Assembly: GCF_026241895.1 (NCBI RefSeq)
Contig: NZ_JAPJIV010000014.1
Span: 103,650-167,649 of the forward strand
Source: Pseudomonas sp. RIT-562
GTDB lineage: Bacteria > Pseudomonadota > Gammaproteobacteria > Pseudomonadales > Pseudomonadaceae
Reading direction: 5' to 3'
Length of the DNA stretch: 64,000 nucleotides
Shown here: piece by piece, positions 43,250-52,230 of the stretch
How positions within the stretch are numbered: the stretch's first letter is position 1
Layout: the number at the start of each line of letters is the position of its first letter
Program-made: the position numbers and the translations under genes
Notes under the pieces: model-generated
The model's database searches: none
Seen by the model: the letters and a program-made list of their open reading frames with translations, nothing else
What the model was told of the DNA's origin: nothing

Positions 43250-43322
43250 ATCCGCCGGCACCACTGCAACAGCGTGCGGTCAATGGCTTAACGGCCACTG
43301 ATTCCCAGCCAGGATTACCGCC

Positions 43323-44375
43323 ATGCCCGATACCGATCTGCCCGTTGTGCTGCCACCCGACCTGCATTATGTCGATGACACACAACCTGGAATCACCCGC
43401 AGGAAACTGCGGGGCAAGTTCAGCTACTTCGACCCGACTGGCCAGCGCATCACCGACCAGGACGAGGTCAAGCGCATCAATGCCCTCGCGGTGCCACCCG
43501 CCTACACCGACGTCTGGATCTGCGCCGATCCGCGCGGCCACCTGCAGGCCACCGGGCGTGATGCGCGCGGTCGCAAGCAATACCGCTACCACACGCGCTG
43601 GCGCGAAGTGCGCGACGCCGACAAATATTCGCGCCTGCGGGATTTCGGCCTGGCCTTGCCCAAGTTACGCAAACAACTTGAAGCCTTACTGGAGGCCCCG
43701 GGTTTCAGTCGCGACAAGGTTATGGCCACCGTCATCACCTTGCTTGACGCGACCCTCATCAGGGTCGGCAACACTCAATATGCCCGGGACAACCGCTCCT
43801 ATGGCCTGACGACCCTGCGCAGCCGGCATGTTGAAGTCAATGGCAGCGCGATCCTGTTCCAGTTTCGCGGCAAGAGCGGCGTTGAGCATCAGATCACCGT
43901 AAAGGATCGGCGCCTGGCGCGGATCATCAAGCGCTGCCTGGAAATTCCGGGGCAGAACCTGTTTCAGTACCTGGACGAAAACGGTGAGCGCCACACGGTG
44001 AGTTCGTCCGACGTCAACGCCTACCTGCAGACACTGACGGGGGCCGACTTCACCGCCAAGGACTACCGCACCTGGGCCGGCAGCGCCCTGGCGTTATCGG
44101 TGCTGCGCGAGTTGCACTGGGAACCGGAATCGGACGCCAAGCGGCACGTGGTGGAAATGGTGAAGAACGTCGCCAAACAGCTGGGCAATACCCCGGCGGT
44201 GTGCCGCAAGTGCTACATCCATCCGGCGGTGCTGGAGGGTTTCCTGCTGGGCTCGCTGGCTCAACTGCCCAGGCCCAGAACACGCAAGGGCCTGCGAGCC
44301 GAGGAAGTCGGATTGGCGATGTTCCTCGACAAAATGGTCGAGGCGAGCCAAAGCGCCGAGCTGGGCAACCCGTAG
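43323..44375 (+). CDS. DNA topoisomerase IB (poxvirus-like)
   Basis: A 350-aa type IB topoisomerase that relaxes supercoils through a 3'-phosphotyrosine. Catalytic residues are Arg147 (LIRVGN), Lys184 (RGKSG), Arg249 (DYRTWAGS) and nucleophile Tyr298 (RKCYIHP). The N-terminal beta-domain (GKFSYFDPTGQRI...NALAVPPAYTDVWIC) is intact. ATG 43323 has AGGA upstream. It is a stand-alone gene downstream of modC. Confidence 0.93.
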   Translation: MPDTDLPVVLPPDLHYVDDTQPGITRRKLRGKFSYFDPTGQRITDQDEVKRINALAVPPAYTDVWICADPRGHLQATGRDARGRKQYRYHTRWREVRDADKYSRLRDFGLALPKLRKQLEALLEAPGFSRDKVMATVITLLDATLIRVGNTQYARDNRSYGLTTLRSRHVEVNGSAILFQFRGKSGVEHQITVKDRRLARIIKRCLEIPGQNLFQYLDENGERHTVSSSDVNAYLQTLTGADFTAKDYRTWAGSALALSVLRELHWEPESDAKRHVVEMVKNVAKQLGNTPAVCRKCYIHPAVLEGFLLGSLAQLPRPRTRKGLRAEEVGLAMFLDKMVEASQSAELGNP

Positions 44376-44441
44376 GATTTTTTGCACGTTTGCAAATGGC
44401 TTCTATAGTTAATGTGAACAAGAATCTGCTGCGGTGGAGCC

Positions 44442-44663
44442 ATGGAAGACATTTTTCTCGTCAAGCGTTGCAACAAGATCATCATCCATGGCCGCAGAGC
44501 CGGTGAAGTAAGCCATGCGCCGCCCGACGCCACAGTCTGGTTTCGCGTAGTGGACACCCGCACCCGCGGCTTCATCGGCGACGGATTTGATCACGAAGAA
44601 GACGCGCGTCGCGAGTGCCAGCGCCTCAACGACCGGTCCCGCGTGACAGCCCGCCAAGGCTGA
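44442..44663 (+). CDS. Small protein of unknown function (73 aa)
   Basis: MEDIFLVKRCNKIIIHGRRAGEVSHAPPD is followed by WFRVVDTRTRGFIGDGFDHEEDARRECQRLNDRS. It looks like a small beta-beta-alpha domain and the codon use matches the neighbours. GGAG lies unusually close to the ATG (2-3 bp), so the start is uncertain. No family is recognised. Confidence 0.62.
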   Translation: MEDIFLVKRCNKIIIHGRRAGEVSHAPPDATVWFRVVDTRTRGFIGDGFDHEEDARRECQRLNDRSRVTARQG

Positions 44664-44775
44664 AGTACGGGTCTATACTTGAATCGCTGACGCTGCGGCC
44701 AACCCCATCGGCAGACTGCTCGCCCTCGCGGGTTTCCGCCTGCCATTTGCCAGGTTTCTTGAACGGAGGTGTGTC

Positions 44776-45006
44776 ATGTCCGAAAAAGAGTCCATCACCA
44801 CCCTGCTTACTCTGCTGGATTCACGCCAGGCGCGACTGGCGGCTGCGTGCAAGGAAATTGCCGACTGGGTTGATCATCAAGGCGGGCATCCGACTGCCCT
44901 GCGCATCCGTGACCGACTCAACGATATTGAAAAGGACACCCCGCTGATTCGCAACACGCTGTCCTCGCTACGACCAGTTGACCGGCCGCTGCCGCGGTTC
45001 AGGTAA
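44776..45006 (+). CDS. Small helical protein of unknown function (76 aa)
   Basis: ATG 44776 has a strong GGAGGTG 7 bp upstream. MSEKESITTLLTLLDSRQAR, then LAAACKEIADWVDHQGGHPTALRIRDRLNDIEKDTPLIRNTLSSL, is predicted to be mostly helical. An imperfect long-range hairpin (GGACGCAT 45047-45054 and ATGCGTCC 45079-45086, then CCGCG and T6) may end the transcript. No family is recognised. Confidence 0.72.
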   Translation: MSEKESITTLLTLLDSRQARLAAACKEIADWVDHQGGHPTALRIRDRLNDIEKDTPLIRNTLSSLRPVDRPLPRFR

Positions 45007-45179
45007 ATCGATCTGCACACCTCGAGGCCGACGCTGGCCTGACCCAGGACGCATGAACGGCGACGCAATCGTCACCGGATGCGTCCCCGCGTTTTTTATC
45101 CTGGTTTTACCCAGGTTCTTTCACGCCCCTTTCACATCCGCTGCCCTACAGTGACCTCACTCCTTTTGATGTATCCCCT

Positions 45180-45208
45180 TGGCCCGCCCGCATGCGGGCC
45201 ATTTTTTT
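45180..45208 (+). terminator. Intrinsic terminator
   Basis: TGGCCCGC-CCGCAT-GCGGGCCA followed by T7. It lies in the gap before the exported protein at 45316 and should stop read-through from the small genes upstream. Confidence 0.88.
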
Positions 45209-45315
45209 GCCCTGCGTGAGGCAACCGGGCTCAATTAAACGGAACGAGCCAGATCATCGCGTTTCAAATTCCATAAGCCCTGGCTTCACCTTGGGGCTTC
45301 GCAGAGGAATTGCCG

Positions 45316-45741
45316 ATGAACACCAGAATCCTGCTTCTGCTCGCCAGCCTCAGTCCAGGCCTGGCAATGGCCCAGGGATGTGACGTCACCACCCGATCCC
45401 AGAGCCCTTCAGTGCCGGTGGTCGAATCCCACACCTGCTACGAATACGAAGGCATGCCGGTCGACGCCATCGACTGGTCCTGCAGCAACGAAAGTCGGGA
45501 GATGCTCACCAGCACCAAGAAGAAGGTCGAACAGTGTGACGATCACTATCAGGCCACCTGCCGGGCGACCTTGACCCAGGAATCCCTGGCCAATGCGCAA
45601 TCGACCAGCAAGGACAAGAACAGCCAGTCGATAAACATTCCTGATAATGCGCAAGTCACTACGTTTTATTACGGGGCCGAAAATTTGCGCCAGTCGAAGA
45701 TCGATTGCGAGAGCGGTGGCGGCAGTTGGAAGGCCAAGTAA
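45316..45741 (+). CDS. Predicted periplasmic cysteine-rich protein, function unknown
   Basis: ATG 45316 (MNTRILLLLASLSPGLAMAQG) has GAGGAA 7 bp upstream and a signal peptide cleaved after AMA. The mature part of about 120 aa has six cysteines (QGCDVTT, SHTCYEYEG, WSCSNES, EQCDDHY, ATCRATL, KIDCESGG), probably three disulfides. It is convergent with the sensor kinase gene. No family is recognised. Confidence 0.8.
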   Translation: MNTRILLLLASLSPGLAMAQGCDVTTRSQSPSVPVVESHTCYEYEGMPVDAIDWSCSNESREMLTSTKKKVEQCDDHYQATCRATLTQESLANAQSTSKDKNSQSINIPDNAQVTTFYYGAENLRQSKIDCESGGGSWKAK

Positions 45742-45845
45742 CCGGTGCGGTTGAACCATACGCAATACAAAGGGCCGGATGAGCAACTTGGAGATAAGTG
45801 ACGCCATTCGTCAAAAGTTGTCGCTCAACATTCAATGTGGCTACG

Positions 45846-47213
45846 TCAAAAATAAAAAATCTCCAACGTGGCGCGCAATCCTGTTGGAGGGCGATTCTCC
45901 AACCGAATCTGCCCACCCAGGCGTTCGGCTATCACCTGCACGATGTTCAACCCCAAGCCCGCCCCTTGATCGTTACCACGGCTGTAGAAACGCTCGAAAA
46001 GCCGATCGCGATCCGCCTCATTAATCCCCGGCCCTTCGTCTTCGACAGACAGCTCGTAGTGATCCGCTCGTTTACACAACCGCACTGTGATCATGCCGTT
46101 GCTGGGAGAAAAATTGGCGGCATTGGTCACCAGGTTGTTCAAGGCAATATCGATGGCGGCGGCGTCGACCCTGAGCGGGCCTATTTCGTCGCTGGCATCG
46201 AATGCCAGCTCCAGTCCCTTGTTCAACAGCCAGGGGGTCAGCTGGACCAGGCTGGCACGCACAGTCGCCACCAGATCGATGGCCGGGGACGCAGGTATCG
46301 CTGATCGCGGTTCGAGTCGTGCCATGGTCAGCAACTGATTGACCAGGCGGCTGGTACGGTCGACCCCGGCGATCAAATGTTCCAGGGACTCACGCCGATC
46401 CTCTTCACTGCCCGCCTCCATCAGGTTTTGTGCGTGAACCCTCAGCACCGCGAGCGGCGTACGCATTTCATGGGCCGCATCCGCAATAAAGCGTCGCTCG
46501 CGGCCCATGACTTCCTGGATTTGCGCGAGCATGCGGTTGAGCGCCGCCTGCATTGGTTCAAGCTCGCTGGGCAACGGGGTCAGTTGCAGCGGTTCCAGCG
46601 AGCCGCCGTGCCGAGCCCGCAGCGTCGCCGCCATATCGGCCAGGGGCTTGAGGCCCCAGCCAATGGCCAGCCACACCATCGCCGCCAGAATCAGGCTGCC
46701 CAGCACGTTGGGCAACAGGGTATGGCGCAGGATGCGGTCCACCAGATCCGAACGCACATCGTCCCGTTCACCCACCCAGATCCGCAGATCGGTTTCTTTG
46801 TCTTCCAGCATGAAGGCTCGCCAGTGGCGGTTGTTGAGGTCCACCACATCGCTGAACCCTGGCGTGCCCGGCGGTGTGGCAAAAGACGGCGCACTGGCGG
46901 TGTGCACGAGCACCTGGCCTTGGCGGTTCCAGACCTGGAAGGCAATCTTGCTTTCATAAGGGTGCCCATCGACCCTGGGCACCGCTTCGCCCAAGGCCTT
47001 GTTGAACGCCTGGTAAAGCTTTGCGTGTTCCTCGCTGGCCAGCGGCATGCGCATCACCCCCTGCAGCAACCGGGCGTTCTGCGCGAGTTGGGCGTCGTAG
47101 ACTTCGGCAATTTCGTGGTTGCTGTCGTGCCAGTTGAACACGCTGATCACGGCGAGGCCGGCGAGCATCAGGCCGATGATCAGCGTCAGGGTACGGCGCC
47201 GAATGGACGTCAT
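45846..47213 (-). CDS. Sensor histidine kinase (QseC/PmrB-like)
   Basis: A 455-aa inner-membrane kinase: TM1 (about 8-26), a periplasmic sensor of about 140 aa, TM2 (about 166-186), HAMP-like linker and kinase core. The phospho-acceptor His is in RRFIADAAHEMRTPLAVLR. N-box NNLVTNAANFSP, G1 DEGPGI and G2 GAGLGLNIV are present. It is translationally coupled to its response regulator by a 4-bp overlap and is the last gene of a seven-gene minus-strand operon. The signal is unknown. Confidence 0.93.
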   Translation of the reverse strand: MTSIRRRTLTLIIGLMLAGLAVISVFNWHDSNHEIAEVYDAQLAQNARLLQGVMRMPLASEEHAKLYQAFNKALGEAVPRVDGHPYESKIAFQVWNRQGQVLVHTASAPSFATPPGTPGFSDVVDLNNRHWRAFMLEDKETDLRIWVGERDDVRSDLVDRILRHTLLPNVLGSLILAAMVWLAIGWGLKPLADMAATLRARHGGSLEPLQLTPLPSELEPMQAALNRMLAQIQEVMGRERRFIADAAHEMRTPLAVLRVHAQNLMEAGSEEDRRESLEHLIAGVDRTSRLVNQLLTMARLEPRSAIPASPAIDLVATVRASLVQLTPWLLNKGLELAFDASDEIGPLRVDAAAIDIALNNLVTNAANFSPSNGMITVRLCKRADHYELSVEDEGPGINEADRDRLFERFYSRGNDQGAGLGLNIVQVIAERLGGQIRLENRPPTGLRATLEIFYF

Positions 47214-47872
47214 TGGCGCTCCTCGACCAGATAACCGACACCACGAATGGTGCGGATCAGCTCAGTGGAGAATTTCTTGCGCAGGTGATGGATGTGCACT
47301 TCCAGGGTGTTGCTTTCGGCCTCCTCGTTCCAGCCGTACAGCAGCTGCATCAGGTGATCGCGGGTCATGACCCGGCCCGGCGGAGACAGCAATTCGTGGA
47401 GCAGCTGATACTCCTTGGGCGTCAGCGCGACTGGTTCACCCAGATAGCTCACTTGCTGGGTGCCGGGATTGAGGCTGATGCCGGCGTGTTCGATGAGCAT
47501 CTGCGCGCGACCGGCACTGCGCCGCAACAGCGCCCGCAGACGGGCCTTGAGCTCCGCCAGATCAAAGGGCTTGATCAGGTAGTCATCGGCCCCGGCATCG
47601 AGGCCGGCGATACGGTCCTCGGTGGCGTCGCGCGCCGTGAGGATCAGCACCGGCAGTTTGGAGCCGCTGTCACGCAGGCGGCGCAACACTTCCAGCCCGT
47701 CCATGCGCGGCAGTCCGAGGTCGAGCACTGCCAGGTCAAAGGATTCGCTGAGCAGGGCATGCAGGGCGCTGCTACCGTCCTGCAGCCAGTCGACGGTATA
47801 CCCTTCGCGGCCCAGGGCCTGATGGATGCCCTCCCCCAGCGCCACGTCATCCTCAATCAGTAATAAGCGCAC
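47210..47872 (-). CDS. OmpR-family response regulator (QseB/PmrA-like)
   Basis: A 220-aa protein. The receiver has acidic residues at 8-9, phospho-acceptor Asp51 (AVLDLGLPRMDG) and Lys of DYLIKPFD. The winged helix (LTPKEYQLLHELLSPPGRV...VHIHHLRKKF) is typical of the QseB/PmrA/TctD branch. Two sequences matching the PmrA/QseB box layout lie in the promoter region at the head of the same operon (52188-52247), so it probably controls its own locus. It starts 12 bp downstream of the TPR gene. Confidence 0.93.
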   Translation of the reverse strand: MRLLLIEDDVALGEGIHQALGREGYTVDWLQDGSSALHALLSESFDLAVLDLGLPRMDGLEVLRRLRDSGSKLPVLILTARDATEDRIAGLDAGADDYLIKPFDLAELKARLRALLRRSAGRAQMLIEHAGISLNPGTQQVSYLGEPVALTPKEYQLLHELLSPPGRVMTRDHLMQLLYGWNEEAESNTLEVHIHHLRKKFSTELIRTIRGVGYLVEERQ

Positions 47873-47883
47873 ATGGACTCCTG

Positions 47884-48528
47884 TCAGTCGAGTTTCTTGT
47901 TCACGTCCACCAGCAACGCTTCGATCTCTTTGCGCCGCCCTGCATCAGCGAGTTCGCGTCCTGGCCTTGGGGCAGCCTGCAGGGCTTTTTGCAGCGCACC
48001 CCGGGCCTCGCTGTAGCGTTTTTGTCGGTAGAGGTGATCTCCCCAGAAGTACAGACTATCGATGCCGTTCGGGTTGAGTTGCAAGGCCTGTTTGAGTAAC
48101 TGTTCGGCTTTGTCGGCGTCGCCGAAACCGATGGGCCAACCTGGCACGCGGTCGTACAGCGCGCCGAGGCTGGTGTAGGCCGAGCCTTGCAAGGCTTTTG
48201 GGTCCAGGGCCAGAGCCTTCTCCAGGTCGACTTTAGCCGCCTTGACCTTGCTCAGAGCCCCAAGCCCGCCCTGGGCGCCGGCCCAACTGCTGGTGACGAT
48301 ACCGGACCAGATCCAGGCTTCGGCCACTGACTGGCGCTCCCGAGTGAAGGCCGACGCCTGGCCGGCAAGCTGTTCAAAAGCCGCCGTGCGTTGGTCCGCG
48401 GGCACCTCGTATTGAATGTGCACCCAGCTTTGCTGGATGCCACTGAGGCGTAGTTGATCGGTGGCGTCCAGCGCCCAGACGTTTGCGCTCAAGGCGCCCA
48501 GCAGCACACCGGCAATGAATGTGTTCAT
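47884..48528 (-). CDS. Exported TPR-repeat protein
   Basis: A 214-aa protein with signal MNTFIAGVLLGALSANVWA. The mature part has TPR-like helices (KVDLEKALALDPKALQGSAYTSLGALYDRVPGWP, AEQLLKQALQLNPNGIDSLYFWGDHLYRQKRYSEARGALQKAL). It is predicted to be periplasmic or envelope-associated and to act as a scaffold. Its start overlaps the SDR stop codon by 4 bp. In this operon it may support export or assembly of the product, which is inference. Confidence 0.85.
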   Translation of the reverse strand: MNTFIAGVLLGALSANVWALDATDQLRLSGIQQSWVHIQYEVPADQRTAAFEQLAGQASAFTRERQSVAEAWIWSGIVTSSWAGAQGGLGALSKVKAAKVDLEKALALDPKALQGSAYTSLGALYDRVPGWPIGFGDADKAEQLLKQALQLNPNGIDSLYFWGDHLYRQKRYSEARGALQKALQAAPRPGRELADAGRRKEIEALLVDVNKKLD

Positions 48529-49334
48529 GGCTTGAGGTTCTCGTTATCAGGCTTCTGACTCAGGCGACGGATCAGCGGCAATTGTTTGCGCAAGCCGCGA
48601 TCCACCAGGTTGGGCAACAGGCTGTTGAGGCGCACAAAAAAGCGTTCTGGCCAGCCCAGGTACAGGTCGCGGTGTTCACCGGCAATAGCGTGAATCACCG
48701 CGCTAGCGACTGTCTGCGGGTCATCGACGTTGGCTTTGAGGGCATCGTTCAGGGCCTGCGCGGCGGCGCTGTTCATACTGGTGCGGGTGGCGCGCGGGGC
48801 GACGTATAAAACCCCAACCCGGGTGTCGGCCAGTTCCCGGCGCAGGGCTTCGGAAAACCCGCGCAGGGCAAACTTGCTGGCGCAATAGCTGGCGTACCCG
48901 GGATAACCGATGGAGCCGTAGGTCGAGCCAACGTTCACCACCATGGCGCTCTGCGCTTGCTTGAGCAGTGGCAGCAACAACTTGGTGAGACAGATCGGCG
49001 CGCTGATGTTTACCGCCAACATGGCGTTGACGTCGCTGTCTTCGAGCTGTTCAAGCATGGCGAAGTGATTGATTCCGGCGGCATTGATCAGCAGGTTGAG
49101 GCCGCTCATGGCATCGGCGGCGGCCAGTACCTTGCGGCGGTCGGCGAGGAACGTCAGGTCGGCGCCGACCCACGACAACTGCTGCGGATAGCGTTCGAGC
49201 AAAGGCGCCAAGGGTTCCCGATGGCGGGCCACGGCCAACACCTTGGCGCCACTGGCGCACAGGGCGGTGGCGATTGCCAGGCCGATGCCGCCACTGGCGC
49301 CGGTCAGCACCACCCGAGCTTCAGACAGACGCAT
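48525..49334 (-). CDS. Short-chain dehydrogenase/reductase
   Basis: A 269-aa classical SDR. The cofactor motif is TGASGGIGLAIA near the N-terminus, the NAG motif is INAAGIN, and the catalytic Ser/Tyr/Lys are in NVGSTYGSIGYPGYASYCASK. ATG 49334 lies 14 bp inside the upstream gene. The C-terminal extension (YLGWPERFFVRLNSLLPNLVDRGL) resembles SDRs acting on lipid-like or acyl substrates near membranes. It probably reduces or oxidises the intermediate made by the AMP-ligase and diiron protein encoded just before it. Confidence 0.9.
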   Translation of the reverse strand: MRLSEARVVLTGASGGIGLAIATALCASGAKVLAVARHREPLAPLLERYPQQLSWVGADLTFLADRRKVLAAADAMSGLNLLINAAGINHFAMLEQLEDSDVNAMLAVNISAPICLTKLLLPLLKQAQSAMVVNVGSTYGSIGYPGYASYCASKFALRGFSEALRRELADTRVGVLYVAPRATRTSMNSAAAQALNDALKANVDDPQTVASAVIHAIAGEHRDLYLGWPERFFVRLNSLLPNLVDRGLRKQLPLIRRLSQKPDNENLKP

Positions 49335-49995
49335 GGGGAGCCTCCCCGTCGCGCGGCAAGCCGCGGAACATATCGGTGTACAGCGCGTACACCACCTTGG
49401 AGGCATGGATCACCGCGGCCTGGTCACAAGGATCATCGAGTGAGTTCATCAAGCGGCGATAGGTCTGCATGTGCTCGATGTCCAGCGAGCCATGGGAGCT
49501 GAGGTAGCTGAACGCGCTTTGCGGTAATTCCAGGCGTTCGCGGATGCTGTCGGCGGCATGGGTCGCCAGGGCGATGCTGGTACCTTCCAGCACATTGACC
49601 ATGCCGAACAGGCCGACCGGATTGCCCCTGGCGATCAGGTCATAGAGGTAGCTGACCATTAATTCGATCGGCAACGACGGACAACCGTCGCGCACCACCA
49701 GCTTGTCGCCCCCGCAGGCTTCGATGTCGTTGAGTATCCATTGCTCGTGGCCGTATTCGTCTTCGATGTATTCGCACACTGCCTTGCGCAGCCACTCCAG
49801 CCGCGACGGCAGGCGTGCACCACAGGCCATCATCAGGGGCACGGTGTGGCGCACGTGGTAATAGGCCTGGGCGAGAAAGGCCCGGTAGCTTTCCACGCTG
49901 ACCTTGCCCTGGAGGGCGTCGCGAATGACCGGTAGATTGAACAGCGTGTGGCGTTCGTGTTGTGTGGCTTCTTGCAGCGTGTCAAAAAAACTCAT
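49321..49995 (-). CDS. TenA/PqqC-like protein, candidate heme-oxygenase-like diiron oxidase
   Basis: A 224-aa all-helical protein of the TenA/THI-4/PqqC superfamily. It carries acidic/His motifs that match the metal ligands of heme-oxygenase-like diiron oxidases: YIEDEYGHEQWILND (E-x5-H-x4-D pattern), VLEGTS, and SSHGSLDIEHMQTY (H-x3-D-x2-H). Thiaminase residues are not evident and no thiamine genes are nearby. Relatives such as UndA and SznF oxidise fatty acids or N-containing metabolites. It overlaps both neighbours (4 and 14 bp). The substrate is unknown; the AMP-ligase next door suggests an acyl compound. Confidence 0.8.
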   Translation of the reverse strand: MSFFDTLQEATQHERHTLFNLPVIRDALQGKVSVESYRAFLAQAYYHVRHTVPLMMACGARLPSRLEWLRKAVCEYIEDEYGHEQWILNDIEACGGDKLVVRDGCPSLPIELMVSYLYDLIARGNPVGLFGMVNVLEGTSIALATHAADSIRERLELPQSAFSYLSSHGSLDIEHMQTYRRLMNSLDDPCDQAAVIHASKVVYALYTDMFRGLPRDGEAPHASV

Positions 49996-51473
49996 GACGC
50001 AGATTCCTCTGAAAAAGCCGCAGTCGACAGTTGCTCGCGATACTGCTCGACGATGGCGTCTCGGCGGGGTCGGCCGTTGGCAGTCAGCAAGCCATTGGCG
50101 GGGGTGAAGGGTTGGGTCAGGCGCGTCCAGTGGTGGACCTGGGCGTAATGGGGCAAGGCTTCATTGGCGCAGGCCACTGCGGCGGCCAGCTCTGCGTCTG
50201 TGCACTCCGGCCGATGCGGCCAAAGCAGCGCGTGATTGCTCGGCATGGCTTCGCCGTAGACAAAAGCCTGGGCGATATCCTGGCGTTGGGTCAGTTCGGC
50301 CTCGACCCATTCGGGGTTCACATTGCGGCCATAACTGGTGACGAACTGGTGTTTCTTGCGCCCCTTGAGGTAGAGGAAGCCCTCAGGGTCGAATTCACCG
50401 AGATCGCCGCTGGGCCACCACTCATCGGTGTGCGCAGGCTCGCCCAGGTATCCGAGCAGGGTCGAGCCCTTGATCAGCACTTCGCCGTCGTCCGCCAGAC
50501 GGATTTGCACATGGGGCAACGGCCGCCCGACACTGCCCGCGCGACGCGCCTGCGGCCGGTTCAGGCATACCACTGATGCGCACTCCGAGAGCCCGTAGCC
50601 TTCGTAAACTGGCAGACCGGCCCGGCGTGCCCGGTGCAGCAACTCTTCACTGACCCGAGCCCCGCCCACCGCAGTAAAACGCAACGAGTAAGGGCTGAAG
50701 GCCCTTTGCTCGGCGGCGCTCACCAGTAACAACAGCAGCTGCGGCACCAAGATCACACTCTCGGGCGCACGGGCCGCCAGGCAGCCAAGCAGTCGCGGCA
50801 CATCTACGCCGCTGGCCCCCTCGATACCCAGGGTTTTCTGGCTGGGTAGGCTCAGCTTCGCGCCGGCGTAGAGCGCCGCATAACAGCCGATGTTTTCCAG
50901 CAGGATGGCCAGTGGCAAGAGCGCCAGGTGATGCTGCGGATCAGTGGCCTCGCTGGCCTGATCCAGTTCCAGGGCGACCCGCAGGATACTCTCGGCACTC
51001 AGGCATACGCCTTTGGGGGTACCGGTGGTGCCCGAGGTGAAGGTCAGTTTGGCGGTGCCTTCGGGCATCCGGCTCGGACCGCTGAAGGTGCGCCGCCAGA
51101 ATTCACCGTGCTTTTCGTAGCCGACCGCCTGTAATTCCGCTTCCAGCTCCGGCTCGGCAATGACCAGGGCCGCCTGACTTTGCGTCAGGCAATGCTGACG
51201 TTGAGCCGGGCTGAAAAAAGCTGGCAACATCAGGCAGGTCAAGCCCTCGAACAGCACGGCCAGATCCCAGAGCATGGCATCGACGCCATTGTCCAGGGCC
51301 AGTGCAACCACCTGGACGTTTTCATCCCGCACACGCTGCTGGCGGTACATCACTTCGGCGTAGAGCGTGGCGTAGTCCAGCTTCAGGTGGTCCCCCCAAA
51401 TGGCGATGGCATTGGTCTTGCGTTCAGCATGGGAGCGTAGGGCCTGTTTAAAACGTTCTATTTCAGGCGACAT
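49992..51473 (-). CDS. AMP-binding acyl-CoA/acyl-acid ligase
   Basis: A 493-aa adenylate-forming enzyme of the ANL superfamily. The P-loop is LTFTSGTTGTPKGV, with the A5-type motif YEGYGLSECASVVCLN and the A7-type Asp in WPSGDLGEF. The A8/A10 hinge and catalytic region is KGRKKHQFVTSYGRNVNPEWVE, with a Lys in NGLLTANGRPRRD. It is shorter than typical long-chain acyl-CoA ligases (about 550 aa). It may activate a carboxylic acid for transfer by the partner protein encoded at 51463-52140, with which it overlaps by 11 bp. Confidence 0.9.
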   Translation of the reverse strand: MSPEIERFKQALRSHAERKTNAIAIWGDHLKLDYATLYAEVMYRQQRVRDENVQVVALALDNGVDAMLWDLAVLFEGLTCLMLPAFFSPAQRQHCLTQSQAALVIAEPELEAELQAVGYEKHGEFWRRTFSGPSRMPEGTAKLTFTSGTTGTPKGVCLSAESILRVALELDQASEATDPQHHLALLPLAILLENIGCYAALYAGAKLSLPSQKTLGIEGASGVDVPRLLGCLAARAPESVILVPQLLLLLVSAAEQRAFSPYSLRFTAVGGARVSEELLHRARRAGLPVYEGYGLSECASVVCLNRPQARRAGSVGRPLPHVQIRLADDGEVLIKGSTLLGYLGEPAHTDEWWPSGDLGEFDPEGFLYLKGRKKHQFVTSYGRNVNPEWVEAELTQRQDIAQAFVYGEAMPSNHALLWPHRPECTDAELAAAVACANEALPHYAQVHHWTRLTQPFTPANGLLTANGRPRRDAIVEQYREQLSTAAFSEESAS

Positions 51474-52140
51474 GGCTGGACGCCTCCATGGACGCTGGCA
51501 ACCCCAGGCGATTGAACATCCCGATGTTGCGCAAATGAATGAATCCGCTACGGATGTTGCCCACGTGCACCCAGGGCTTGCTCTCGTAGTAGCTGCCCCA
51601 ACTGTGGCGATCGTCGCCCAACCGCGCAGGATCTGCAGCGCACAGGGTCACGGGCTTCAAACCCAGGCGGTGAAAGCTGTTGACGAGGCCGATATTGCCG
51701 GTGAACGCCACCCATTCCAGGCCGCCCATGGCCAGCAGGTAAGTGATGGCGATGATGCTCATGCGCGCACTGCCGGTGTCGCTGGCGGCCAGGTTGCCCA
51801 CCTCGACGATGCCCCTGCGATCGACTGCACAAGCGGCCGCAGCACTGATCAGCGGATCAATCGGTTCGTCCAGGTAGCGCTCCAGGAACAGCGATTCACT
51901 GCTCGCCAGACGCACGCCGGCCACTGCACTCAGTTCACCTGAGGGGTTGTTCATGCCAAACAGCTGCGGCATGAACTGACGGATGTCGGCCCCATGGGCC
52001 TTGCGGAAACGTTGCTGGATAAAGGCTTCGAACACGGGACGCAGAGGTTCGCCCGGCAGCGCTCGGGCCAGGCTCATGGGCGGTGTTTCGGCCTGGCCGA
52101 AATGCAGGGGCAGAACGATGTTCCAGTCAAATTCGGGCAT
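51463..52140 (-). CDS. Thermostable hemolysin family protein
   Basis: A 225-aa protein matching the T_hemolysin family. ATG 52140 (MPEFDWNIVLPLHFGQAE) has GGAGG 8 bp upstream. Key blocks are FIQQRFRKAHGADIRQFMPQLFGM, SLFLERYLDEPID, VEVGNLAAS and ARMSIIAITYLLAMGGLEWVAFTGN...FHRLGLKP. The fold pattern recalls GNAT or acyl-homoserine-lactone-synthase-like acyltransferases, and there is no signal peptide, so the hemolysin name is probably misleading. It is first in the operon; an acyltransferase using the ligase product is a fair hypothesis. Confidence 0.85.
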   Translation of the reverse strand: MPEFDWNIVLPLHFGQAETPPMSLARALPGEPLRPVFEAFIQQRFRKAHGADIRQFMPQLFGMNNPSGELSAVAGVRLASSESLFLERYLDEPIDPLISAAAACAVDRRGIVEVGNLAASDTGSARMSIIAITYLLAMGGLEWVAFTGNIGLVNSFHRLGLKPVTLCAADPARLGDDRHSWGSYYESKPWVHVGNIRSGFIHLRNIGMFNRLGLPASMEASSHVA

Positions 52141-52187
52141 TGGAAGACGCCTCCCGGGTAAGTGTGGGAGGAGTATCCGAGGCATTT

Positions 52188-52204
52188 CTTAACGGAGTCT
52201 GAAG
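52188..52204 (-). promoter_or_regulatory. PmrA/QseB-like box of the seven-gene operon
   Basis: On the minus strand CTTCAG-N5-GTTAAG, matching the (C/T)TTAA(G/T)-N5-(C/T)TTAA(G/T) layout with one mismatch per half. It ends about 48 bp before the T_hemolysin start. GATACT (52177-52172) downstream is a candidate -10. Confidence 0.55.
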
Positions 52205-52230
52205 GTGACAAAAGGATCCGCAGGGCCGGT

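Noticed and set aside
45192..45383. Open frame starting inside the terminator at 45180
   Set aside because: Its start lies in the terminator stem and it overlaps the better-supported exported protein gene in another frame.
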